Shown piece after piece: positions 21,753 through 32,623 of a stretch of DNA of 64,000 nucleotides. Made by a program: the position numbers and the translations under genes. Each line of letters opens with the position of its first letter. The first letter of the stretch is position 1. Under the pieces are notes generated by a model that was given only the letters and a program-made list of their open reading frames with translations, did no database searches and was not told the origin of the DNA. The stretch is from Narthecium ossifragum (taxonomy: Eukaryota > Streptophyta > Magnoliopsida > Dioscoreales > Nartheciaceae), in contig OY986968.1 in assembly GCA_963920575.1 (NCBI GenBank), forward strand, positions 10,598,837-10,662,836, in the 5' to 3' direction.

Positions 21753-23984
21753 TGTCGCGCCCCGACCCGCGTAGGCCCAACCGGGCCGGGCGACGCGAAC
21801 TGGAACTTAACCTACTGCGGAAAATTTGGCGAGGTTTCCCTCTAATCGTAGTGGTTACCCTAATAAGCATAATCATCCTGTATTATACAACAATTATAAA
21901 GCTCAACACACAAAGCTGGAATATAGTACAAATCCTCAAACAGTGAAAGTTATACAAAAATCGCTCCCGTAGGAGACTATCTAACCAAGGTGTACACGGA
22001 CAGATCACAGCTCCTCAAGCTCCGCCAGACGCTGCCACGTCACCGAACACCTGCCCGGTAGGGGCGACCGAAGAAGAGCTAGCGCCAGCACCTGCAAAAC
22101 GCAGCCCGGGTAGGAGTGAGGACTAAGCTCAGCAGGGACACTACACTACGACACTCACAAAGGAAGGGAACACAACAGTGTCGTCCCCAAGCAAAGCCTA
22201 GGTGTATCACAGGGGTCCCATAACCCCACCGGATACCCCTGAGAGCCCCAGTCGTGGTCTCCCAGCGAACTGGTCACACACTGGGTCACACTCAGTAAGA
22301 CAGGAAACGACACTGCCAACTCACGACAGGATCCTGGGCACTGTCGGCGGGTAGCACCGCTGGGTAGTCACACCTGCCACCCAAGAGTTCTAGAAGGATT
22401 GGGTACCGGCTACACCACGACTTGGCTCAAGGCCGACACGACCTCTAAACATCAAGCACAACAGTATTCATGTCCAACTAACCCTATCATCGAAGAGACT
22501 GAATACTACAAATCGAGTCCTGGACCAAGCTACCCGCAACGGTCCTAAGAGATAAATCCGGGCCACCCGAAAGCCCCGGATCGGCAACGCCCTAAACAGA
22601 TGCAACTAGTGCACAACACAATGCATGCTATGAACATGCGCAGAATAAAACATGTAAGCATGCAACAGGATGTGATGATATAAATACAAGGTCTGGGCAC
22701 GGCACCCTGCCGGCCCGGGGTGGTGAGCGATTAAAGTAAGGTCTAGGGAACTGCTGCAGTGGTACCACCACCAGCTGCCAGCAGTTCACCACAACACTTG
22801 CACCGGGAAACAGCCCCGCAAACAACAGCTTACAGATATAGCAGATAAGGCCCTCGGCGCACGCCGGCATGCAAGGCTATGGAAAGCTGTAGGGCTACCC
22901 GCCCGTTTATTCTAAACATCCCGGGAGTCATCACTCTCCCGGTTCACCACTGCCCTATTATAGGGCTAATATGCTTAATCATATGTACAAGATATCAAGA
23001 CAGTAAGGAAAACTGTCTTACAAAGCCCCGCGGGCAAAACCCACTTAAAACACCCTTCAACCACTAAAGGATCGATCCTTTTCATCAAGAGGATCGATCC
23101 CTTCAGGACTTAGGGAAAACACGTCTCTGTGAACCAAAGAGATCGATCCTTGTCATCAAGAGGATCGATCCTCTTGTAACCAGAGACCCGTCGTCCCCCA
23201 GCCACCAAAGGATCAATCTCTCCCTCCAGGAGGATCGATCCCGCATGGGCTGGGCATGACTCACCAAAGGGGATCGATCCTTCCTCAAAGAGGATCGATC
23301 CCGATGGGTTCTCCGGCGTACTTCCGACGAGGAATACCGCCGGAAAACTCATCCAAACTTCATGAAACTCTGGGATCTGATAGATCAGAACCCCACGAGT
23401 CTAAAACCGGCAAAAACACAGAAAACCAACAACTATATACGCAGATATAAGCAATAAACCACAGATCAAACCGGAAAACTCAAAACCCTGAAGAGAGATG
23501 TCGGTAGGATCCCTACCGGAGCAAACGCAGCTTAGATCCAAGCAGCTAGGCCTTGGATCGTCCTCAACGCCTTCGAAAATCCCAAGATCCGAGCTCAAAT
23601 CGCCGGATTTTCAAAAGGATTTCAAAGAAGAAGGTTCGTCTGCTTTATAGGCAAACGAACCGACCTATGAAGGATCGATCCTTCCCAAAGGGAGGATCGA
23701 TCTCTCCATGACGATCACACTTGACTTTCTGGCACAAGAGGATCGATCTCTTAGCTAGAGAGGATCGATCCTTTTTGTGCTGAAAGCTAAACTTAGGCTA
23801 GAATTCAAGCCTAAGTCCGGATCTTTCGATCCCGGGTTCCACTAACCATCCTAAGCAAACATTACCACAAACATGGTCAGTGTGTGTACAAGCGCGAGTG
23901 TGGAACTAGCCGACAAGGTGTAATTTACCAAATTGCCCTTGCGGTCCACAGCGAGCCACAGGAGGGGAGGGACGGGTCCTCACA
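21753..23984 (-). repeat. 5' LTR of the Tekay element
   Basis: Near-identical to 14512-16742, with one 1-bp insertion near 23856. TATA box on the minus strand at 23642-23651. The GATCGATC palindrome pairs are repeated at 23069-23301 and 23672-23771; one pair that is damaged in the other LTR (15899) is intact here as GATCGATCC. Confidence 0.95.
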
Positions 23985-23989
23985 GCCAT

Positions 23990-24675
23990 ATTGTCCTGGC
24001 CTGTTTGCCTGTCAATTTGGGCTTACTCAACTCCTGTCGGTACCATTCTTTACGAACCAATGGCGTATGTCCGATAGACACAAGGCTTCGAGCACTAATG
24101 TCGTCGAGGCTCATAGGCGTTTCCTAGTGGCCATGTTGGAAACTAGGTTTCGTGATGATGTCGATCGTCGGCCTCAGTGTTCTGAGACTTTTTTGCAATA
24201 GTGGCAGCCCTTCAAGGATCATCTCGAGGCGTTGGTCAGTGAGTTGTCGCCTCGTCTAGTGGCATTGTATTCGAGTCATGGACATTGTAGTAAGTTCCAC
24301 ACTCGTCCCTTATTTTTAATTGTCCTATGTCGTTTCGACCTAATCATTCCGTATTAGGGTCTCAAGGGGGCGACCGTCATGACGACGACAATGATGATGA
24401 GGGTGATGCTCCTTTGCCTAGGGAGGGTAAAGGGAAAGACCTAAAAGGTCAAATTTTTCCTTGTATGCTCAGTTTCCGGGCTCTGTCTTATCCGACTCCT
24501 TTGACTTCAGCTCCGAAACGGAAGAGGGATGACCACGATGACAATAACGATGATGATGATGATTATAAGCCGATTCAGGTTCGGTTAAAGCTCCTAGCCA
24601 AAGCGTCCTCAAGTGGGGCCCGACCTCGAAGTCGAGCTCCCGTCGATGTTCCCCGGCCTGCTCGTGTCGCCGCCC
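23990..24675 (+). pseudogene. PMD gene, segment 3
   Basis: Codons continue across the Tekay insertion. The segment gives the end of the mobile domain (ACQFGLTQLLSVPFF, NQWRMSDRHKASS) to a stop at about 24199, a W-rich patch, and then an acidic low-complexity region (DDDNDDEGD, DDNNDDDDDY) with a basic RPRSRAPVDVPRPAR stretch. It runs without a stop into the 5-bp duplication CGCCC at 24671-24675, where the next LTR begins. Stops at about 24200 and in the 24330s make it non-functional. Confidence 0.65.
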
Positions 24676-26081
24676 TGTTGACACCGATTTTGACTATGGG
24701 TAGAATTCGTAATATTTACAAAATTACCTTTGTCACATACAGACATGCCTTAGATATTTTACAAAGACATGACAACACTCGAAAACATACTTAAAATATT
24801 CTATACATGCTTTCTCGACTTTGGAAATGACAAAGGGAATTTTGAGATCTTTGACTAAATATATATGGTTAAACTCCCTAACACATCTCGATTCGTCCTA
24901 CATGGTTTTGATGGCATCCTATATAAACCAAAGGACGTTTCGATAATTTTCACCCCCATGGGGTATTTTGGGTATTTTGGTCAAAATATAGACCTAAACT
25001 CCCAATAACACTCCAAATTAACCCTTTATGATTTTGACATCATTCTATATACATAGAGGGGTATTTTGGTAATTATAGCCTTCAGGGTATTTTTTGGAAT
25101 TATGATAAAGAACACATAAATTCAGATATTTCAGAATTCTTTCATCGGTCCTTAGATGGTTTTGACAGTGTCCCACATAAACCTTCAAATCTAAGGTAAT
25201 TTTCCAAATCGCCCATGATAATGGTACTTTGGTCATCTGCAACTCTCAGGAGATGATTACATCCACACATCAACCTTCGACGTCCCGTCCACCTCGGGGG
25301 TATTTTCATCCAAAATATATGTGGACAACATATGAGCCACAACCAAAGGGGTATTTCAGACATTTAGCCCCCACGAGTATTTTGGTGATCTTACCTCAAC
25401 CCTTAGCCTTAAGGGGTATCTTGGTCAATTCATAACCTCAGTGATATAATTGTCTGAAATCTGACCATTCCACCCTCTAAGGTATTTTCGGTACATATGA
25501 CCGGTAAAAGGGTATATTTGTAAAATTCCTACGGATGTCCCAGACAAGAGTAAATATTCACAAATGTCTTAAAGCTGGATAAATATTCAAATAATTTAAA
25601 TGGACATGAAAAATGTTCAAATTATGACAGATTTGGAAATTCGAATATCACTTTTGAATTTCAAAATAATCCCCCAGAACATCCCATACCATATAAAATG
25701 GGATCAGCCATCACCAAATATGGTTGGCTGCATGGCTAGCTATCCTTATATGAGGGATCTACTTTCTTCAAACGGAACTGATGCTCCTTTGATTAAGGAT
25801 CCATATCCCATTCCATATGAACACACGCACTCTCTTGCCTATAAATAGTGGGGAAGGGAGCCTAATCGGGGAGAGGAAAAGGAGGAAGAGAGAAAGACCG
25901 ATGGCAGGCTCTCTCGGATGCGCAAGAGCACCCGGCGCACCCCTTCCGTCGCTCCAGCACCAACCACAGGCCCTCTCAGACGCTCAGGCAAGAGAAGACC
26001 CGGCGTATCCTCTCCGTCGCTCCAGCAACCGACGCATCCTCGTCGGACCCAACTCAAAGGTGTCCTTCGCCCACCGCCGTG

Positions 26082-27453
26082 TGATGAGTGCATGAAAGTG
26101 CACTTTGAATAGCCTTATAACTAGTTTAATTACTGGATTTCTCATCCTTAATCAGTCTCTTTAGTACTATTTTTACACTTATATGTTGCTTCACAAAGTT
26201 ATTTGGAATATGCAGGAAAGTGGAGCTAAAGAAGCAAAGATATGTCATATTCAATATCAAATCTGTACCTTCTCAGAACGAACCAGATCATCTTCTATAA
26301 ATGGTTGGAAAGCTCTTGAAGTCTAGTTTCTAGAGAATTTTACAGTTCGTGATTTGGAGTTTCCTAGAGGAAGTTATGGCAATTTTAGTACCAATGGAGC
26401 TGTCTGGATGGCAAAACTAAAAAATACTCAGGAAGGAAGATCGATCCTTTCCAAAAGAAGATCGATCTTAGTCGGGGAGAACCAGATTACGAAAATTGAG
26501 ATTAGAAAGAAGATCGATCTTTATCCTTAAGAAGATCGATCTCTTGTCGGACGACCTGAAAACGAACGGACCAGATTTAATCCAAAGGCTGAAGTAAAGT
26601 TAGAGCTTCTTACCCATATTCAAGGAAGTCGTCCAAGACATATGGAGGGGGGGGTTGGCCAGCACTATTGGAGGAGTTTTGAAGGCCGGAAAGAGGGAGA
26701 AGACCGCACGAAGATCTAGGGTTTTTCTTTCTTATCTTTCTTATGAATATCTTGGTTGTTTTTATGAACATAAGTAGCTAATCCCTTTGCTAACGAACCG
26801 ATGTAGCCCTAACTGAATCATTATATGTTATTGAATTAATGTTTTAATCAGTTTATTTTCCTTGTTTCATTCATTATTATAACTGTGATCTTAAATACCT
26901 TTATCTGACCAATAGAAGTATTATAAATTGTTTTATGTGGCATTGGGCGAGGGTTCATTCCCTAATCTTGCAGGATCTATGAATGAATGAGTTTATGTTG
27001 AGGCCGGGTTCAAGCTAAGACGACTCTTGGTTCATAATTGTTCTTCAGAGCTTAATGGATTCTTGATTAACACTTAGTTATGGGTTCATTAGCTAGGGTT
27101 AATTGAGGGTACTTGGTGAACACCTCGGCCGAACGAATCATCATACCGAAAGAACGAACCCTTCGAATTAAATTGAGATTTTGTTGATTCAATGCATAGA
27201 ATGAGGATGTTATGGTGAAATCGGAACCTTAGTATTCATCCATCATATTTCCATCGTTTTCTTATTTCGTTATTAGATCTTCTATTTTCGATACTTCATA
27301 TTTCTTACTTTTCCTTCCTTATTTTCTTTCTTCTATGTTCTTTAGCTTTTTACTCTAATAATCTCTACAAATCTCTGTGGGTACGATACTCGTCTTGCTG
27401 CTATACTAATCACACCGATTTGTATACTTACGTGATATAAAATTTATTCATCA
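26082..27453 (+). mobile_element. nested solo LTR, Athila-like (TGATGA...TCATCA)
   Basis: A 1372-bp block inside the preceding LTR. Its ends are TGATGAGTGCATG and TTTATTCATCA; flanks are CCGTG (26077-26081) and CCTTG (27454-27458), a 5-bp duplication with one mismatch. The upstream part has the phrase ACCAGATCATCTTCTATAA (26283) and palindrome pairs also found in the LTRs at 41343, 52538 and 62500 (there in reverse). The phrase CTGTGGGTACGATACTCG (27375) is typical of Athila-type LTR 3' parts. No coding sequence. Confidence 0.72.
26438..26542. promoter_or_regulatory. paired GATCGATC palindrome array, nested Athila-like LTR
   Basis: Two pairs: 26438/26459 (21 bp) and 26511/26533 (22 bp); the pairs are 73 bp apart. 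Core GATCGATC flanked by A...C or A...T arms. Confidence 0.7.
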
Positions 27454-28646
27454 CCTTGCGCGGTCTCAAGCTCGCGGCATCAACCCCACACCCAGCACCG
27501 GTGACATCCTCCACCTCTAGCGAGCTATGCAACTCATCGGCCTTCGGAGAGGAGCGGGAGATCGAGAAAGAAGAAGACCTCCGGCGCACCCTCACCGCGG
27601 AGCTTCGTCGCCGTTCGTGGTCCAATCCAAGAGGGGAGCGTCCGTCACCATCCGAGGCTTCAAGCTCGTGGCAACAACAGCCCGGCGAGTTCTTCTTCAG
27701 CGACGTCCTCATCTCCCCCAACAACCCGGCTAGATCTTCACCAAGCCGTACATCACCATCTGTGACCTCAAGCCGGCGGCATTAAGCCTACATCCGACAA
27801 GGTCTCTTCCGGCGGAATCCCTGTCTCCAGCAACCCGCGTGATCAACACCAGATCTTGGTGAACAGCGCTCCCCAACGGCCCCGTGACGCAGGCGAAACC
27901 TCAACTCCAAGAGAGCCATTCGCCATCACTGATCTCCGAAGAGCTAGGTCCCAGTGATCGTCCATCGCCACTAGCTCGTTCGCGCCAAACTCACATCTCC
28001 AGTAGTATGCGACATCGACGCGCTGCGCGCATCCCCAGTAAGGGCCTCCCCAATCTCCCCCCGACGCTGAGCTTTTGAGCACGGATGGCAACTTCCCTTG
28101 TTCCGGATAGCGGCTTCCCCTATCCCAACCTGCACTTCTCTGGTTCCAGCCGGCTTCATCGAGTCCAGCTGCCACAGCGATGGGGATCGGATACAAGCTT
28201 CCCACCAGCTTCAACACGCGAACAACACCAGCTTTGATACTCGGACGGCCCAGCCTTCGACGCTCGGACAACACTCCTTCGACGCCAGCTTCAACGCTCG
28301 GGCGACACTCCTTGACTCCACCAACTTCGACGCTCGGACAACAACCTCCCCAAACTCTGCGAACTTGAAGCCCCCGGCAACAAAGATATCTTGCATGGCA
28401 ATGAAGGTGGTGGTCCAAGACCTCACGTCATTCCTTTTTTCTATTATTATTATAGAAAAATGCTTATTTTATTGGATCTAGAATCGGAAGTGTTCCCTAC
28501 GGAGATGTAAATGATGGATTTGCCGACTCGGCGATCCAGGGGTGTGGTGCCTGCAATTTCCTTGTACGAAATTAAAAATGATTTGTTCGGAAATAAAATA
28601 GAAATCTTGTTCCCGCGAGATCGACGTTTTATCCATAAACACGCCC

Positions 28647-30552
28647 CTCGAGAGGAGATTGGACGGCCGGTGGAAACCTTGCGAGCCTCTGTAGTTGAGC
28701 AGAGGTATGATGATCAACCGCTTCGGCCGTGTCGATGGTGACTCGTTATGGTCCCTTCTCAGGAACCAGTTCCTTAGTCCGAGTTAGGGCCAATAGTGGA
28801 GTCTGTTCCCTAGGTGTCAGGGGTCCCTAATGTCAGGCTCGAGTTTTCGTCGGCCCTTCAGGGGGAAGTCGCTCAGTCATCAGAGGTCCTGACAGCTCCA
28901 AAGGTTGAGTTCGAGGGAGACGTCCAGCAACTCGAGGTGTTGAGAATCCTGGAAGTCAGACCCACCTCTCGCCCTGCATTTCCAGCGGGCTTTGCTTTAC
29001 CCATAGGGCCTTTGAAGGACTCTGCGGACCCAGGAAAGCATAGTGGAGAGGTTGTGATGCTAGTTCCAGTCATTGAGCTGGATTCTAGGGTCTCCGATGC
29101 TTCGTCCGAGTTTGATGCTGGAGATGACCAGGCTGAGTGTTCCGCTTCTCTCGAGTCGAGTTCGCCTCATGAGTGGTCGTCTGATCGTAGAGCTAAAATG
29201 GATTTGGATGCTTTGCTGGCATAGAGACCTCGTCCCAGCATTCTATTGAACATACCCAGCGCTAGACGTAGTCTCTTCGTGCTTTTGATTCCTTTCTTTT
29301 AAGTGTTATCCCTTCTCACACCACCTTGTCACCTTAGATCTCTGCCCCAACGAAGAGCGCATCGTACAAATCAGGTTGGATCTACAAGAGCTGATAGATT
29401 CTTCTCGATCGAAGCAAATGCAAGCTCCCCAAGCCATTGAGGTAAGTGATAGTGATTCTGTGGTGACGAGTGAGGTTGTTGCCGCCATTGATGTAGACGC
29501 GGTGGAGGGGAACGCAGAAGATTCATCTCTGGCTGCTTGCGCTGTCGCGACTATAGAAATTGCTCTAGATGGCTCTACCTCTCTGGCTATTCCTGTTGCT
29601 CTCTCTGAGACAACCCTTGTCGACTCCGAGGTGTTTCCCGAGGTCCCGGTTCTGACTAGTCAGTTGGTTCTTGAGACTCCAACAAGTCCGGAGATTGCCC
29701 TATCGAGCCGCCGTCCGTCGAACGTCCATGACCTTCTACTTACAAAGGGAAGGGAGTTGTTGAAATGGAGGAGCCTGCTATAAGCGTGGCGACGCTCGAG
29801 GCTGGTTGGCTGGATATTGACTATGAAGTTTCTCCCATGTCTTCTCCACCGGGTAGTGACTTGAGGATTGAGGAGAGCGAGCCTCACGCTGCGTTTCGAG
29901 GGGTCATCGGGGCGAGTTCTTCCAGGTCTGTGGTAGACGATTTGGGGCGTCACTCCCTCCGTGACTATATGCAAAGTTTTGCAAACTTAGAGCCTGCCTT
30001 CAATCGCTTTATGGACGTTCCTGATCCAGTCCATCTTGCGGCCATCCGGCATGCCATTGAGCCCTTCAGGGATTGCACCGTCAGTGAGCTCGTTCGGGGG
30101 GAGCTCCTCCCTCAACTCCTCCAATCCTTGTGGGAGGTGCCTGCGGTCCCGAACACCAACTTTGAACGCTTCCGGAGCCTATTGGTCCACTTCCACTCGC
30201 AGCTAGCGAGGAGAACGGATCAAGTGCACAGGTGGGCTCTAGCCACCTCAGAGGTTTCTGCTCTATCCATGAGGACATAGCTGCTTGTTGTGAGCGCTCT
30301 GGTCATCGAGAGGAGGTCCTTTGGGACCTACATGCTCGGGTGGTCACGAAGGATGTCGCATCCAAGACTTGGAAGCGGCTTTGGCTCATGAGGTGTCGGA
30401 GCGAGATCAGGCTCGACATCAATTTGCGCTGTTTTGAGGGCTTACTCTCATCTTTTCCCTCGAGATCGACTGATTTTGTCATCTCGGAGTGTATGCTAGC
30501 TTTATTTGAGATGATGTGGGACATTGTACGAGAGGTTCAACCTCCTCTATGA
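28647..30552 (+). pseudogene. PMD gene, segment 4 (C-terminal region)
   Basis: The frame rejoins directly across the LTR insertion (GRPVETLRASVVEQ from about 28660) and stops at about 28739. Further open blocks at 28814-29224, 29376-29783, 29765-30280 and 30232-30552 overlap in shifted frames. They encode serine/acid-rich sequence and then an alpha-helical block (NRFMDVPDPVHLAAIRHAI, LVHFHSQLARRTDQVHRWA) of the kind found at the C-terminus of PMD-containing element proteins. End at about 30552, less than 150 bp from the converging end of the integrase gene. Decayed by several frameshifts. Confidence 0.55.
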
Positions 30553-30669
30553 AAGCGATCATTTAATGACACCTCTATTTAATGGGGATTTTAAGAAGTT
30601 ATCCCAAAGTTTTGGGAAGTTTTGTTTTAGTACTTCCTTGTTGGTTTCCCATATAGAAGGTGTGTACTT

Positions 30670-31990
30670 TTTTTAGGAATTTGCCATTCATTGTGTGTCG
30701 ATGGGCGAGACCGTTGAGGCTTTGTAACCGGTAGGCGTTCCCGTGTAAGCCGTCTCAAACTCAAAATGGTCCTTCCCAATTAGGGCTTCATTTTCCCAAG
30801 TTCAGGTCTTTAGTCTTCAACGGTAGGATTACTTTCTAGACCAAGTCTCCAACATTGAAGTTTTGCCTTCGAACTCGCTTGTTGTATGCTCGGGCGGCCT
30901 TCCTCTTTTGGGCTTTGATTTGATTTAACGCTCGAATCCGAACTCCTTCCAACGAGTCGAGCTCTCCAAGCATGGCTTCCTCGTACTATGCCAGGCTTAT
31001 ATGTGTATGGTGCTCTGTCCTCGGAGAGCCGACTTGGACCTCGACGGGAAGTACGTCATCGTGTCCGTACACCAACTCGTAGGGTGTTGTCCCTGTACTT
31101 TCGCGTCGGGATGTGCAGCATGCCCAAACGGTTTCACCCAAGATTTTGTGCCACCTCTTCGGGTTTCCATCTATGTCTATCATCTTTTGTACATTGTACC
31201 TTATGATTTTGTTTGTCGACTCGGCTTGTCCGTTGGCTTGGGCATAGTACGGGATTGAGTTCACTATCTCGAAGCCCAGGTCCTCTGCAAACCTCTGCAT
31301 TTCTTGCCTGTTTAAACCAGTAGCATGATTGACTGTGAAAGACTGAGGTAATCCGAAGCGGAATATAATATGATCTTGAATGAACTTGATAGTAACAACT
31401 TGGGTTACCTCTTTGACCGGGATTGCTTCGACCCATTTTGTGAGGTAATCGGTTGCGGCAAGGATATATCTGTGTCCTCTGCTCGACGTGGGGTTAATAG
31501 GTCCCATGGCGTCGATGGCCCATCCCCGGAATGGCCACGGTTTTATTATTGAATGTAATTCCGATGCCTGGACCCGAGGTATTTGCCCGTGCTTCTGGCA
31601 CATCACACACCCCTTGGCATATTTGATGGCATCTTTGGTCATCTCCGACCAATAGAATCCGAGTCGCTTAAGTAACCATGCCATCTTGACTCCGGCCTGG
31701 TGAGGTCCACACACGCTGTCATGAACTTCCCGTAGAGCTCGGAGCGCGTCATCCACGTTTATGCATGGGAGTAAAGATATAACTTTGTCGACGCAACCGA
31801 TGGAGTCCTTTGTCGACACAAGATATAACTTTAAGGGGGTCCCCGGTTGAGGTGGTACGAGCACCGGGGGTTATGCGAGATATCATTTGATCTCATCAAA
31901 GGCCTCCTGATGTTTGTCTTCCCACTTGAATTCTTGACCCTGGCCCAGCCTCAGCAGGTTGGAGAAGGTTTTTGTCTTTCCTGCGGCGTT
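30670..31990 (-). pseudogene. Tat element integrase remnant
   Basis: An open stretch at 30986-31864 encodes the integrase zinc finger (C..C near GCVMCQKHG), the first catalytic Asp (AIDAMGP) and the Glu region (YAQANGQAESTNK). The middle Asp motif reads TVNHATG, i.e. Asp replaced by Asn, so the enzyme would be inactive. The N-terminus (LVPPQPGTPLKLYL) belongs to the RT-RNase H connection; RNase H itself is missing, so a deletion of about 1 kb has joined RT to integrase. Minus-strand codons continue to about 30670 with in-frame stops through the integrase C-terminal domain (RAYNKRVRRQNF). The style of motifs fits the Tat lineage. Confidence 0.83.
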
Positions 31991-32013
31991 TGAAATGAAA
32001 CATCGTAGGAAAT

Positions 32014-32618
32014 TTAGATAACCCAAAAAACTCTGAAGTTCTCGTTTGTTTTTGGGTAGGTTCCATTTCGATGATCGCCTTGGCTTTGTTTAGCGGGTTT
32101 AGTTTTCAGTTGATGGGTTCGCATCCTTTGAAATGCGACTTGAAGAGCTTCTAGATGATCTTCATATCTTTTTGACTTGACCAAAATGTCGTCAATGTAG
32201 ACCTCAAGGGATTTACCGATCAGGTCATGGAAGATAGCGTTCACGGCTCTCTGGTATGTAGCCCCTGCATTCTTAAGTCCGAAGGGCATCACCACATACT
32301 CGAAGGTTCCAATAGCTCTGGGACAAGTGAAAGCCGTTTTATGAATATCCTCATGTGCTACCTGGATTTGATTGTACCCAGAATACCCATCCATCATGGA
32401 GATCAGTTTGTTCCCTGCGGCAGCATCGACTACTGGCATTGGATATTCATCTTTTGGAGTGGCCATGTTGAGGTTTTTGTGGTCGATGCATACTCTTATC
32501 TTCCCGTTCTTTTTGGTGACGGGCACTATGTTGGATACACATTTGATGTATCGAGCGCTTCTTATGAATTTGGCTTGTAAAAGGTGCTTGACTTCTTCCT
32601 TTATCTTGAGTATCTTCT
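32014..32618 (-). pseudogene. Tat element reverse transcriptase core
   Basis: RT palm and fingers in one open stretch: CIDHKNLNMATPKDEYPMP, SMMDGYSGYNQI, VMPFGLKNAGATYQR and the catalytic YIDDILVKSK. The N-terminal RT codons (KEEVKHLLQAKFIR...) extend to the target duplication GGGTG at 32619-32623, where a solo LTR is inserted. The active-site YIDD is preserved, but a frameshift near 32040 and the loss of RNase H make the polyprotein defective. Confidence 0.85.
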
Positions 32619-32623
32619 CGGGT

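Larger units (their letters stand above)
14512..23984 (-). mobile_element. complete Gypsy retrotransposon, Tekay (Del) type
   Basis: A 9473-bp LTR retrotransposon on the minus strand with GCCAT duplications at 14507-14511 and 23985-23989. LTRs of 2231 and 2232 bp (14512-16742 and 21753-23984) bracket a primer site, gag, pol and a polypurine tract in canonical order. I count roughly 30-40 differences between the LTRs, about 98.5 percent identity, so the insertion is young: about half a million years if a grass-like rate of 1.3e-8 per site per year applies, an assumption. gag has one internal nonsense codon and a TAG separates gag from pol in the same frame. It sits inside the PMD gene of the older Tat element. 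Confidence 0.96.
24676..28641 (+). mobile_element. solo LTR of a long-LTR family (TGTTGACACCG type)
   Basis: Runs from TGTTGACACCGATTTT to ATCCATAAACA, with CGCCC duplicated at 24671-24675 and 28642-28646. Without the nested LTR at 26082-27453 it would be about 2.6 kb, matching the inverted copy at 32624-35148. The upstream third (24957-25523) contains about ten dispersed GGGGTATTTTGG motifs; a TATA box (CCTATAAATAG) is at 25838-25848; the downstream half is GC-rich and includes an irregular tandem repeat of TTCGACGCTCGGACAACA (28190-28370). No primer site or coding domain of a retrotransposon is seen, so it is a solo LTR. Open frames of up to 191 codons in the GC-rich part show no recognisable domain. 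Confidence 0.86.

Noticed and set aside
27843..28418. 191-codon open frame on the minus strand
   Set aside because: It falls in the GC-rich, tandem-repeat part of a solo LTR and shows only low-complexity sequence.
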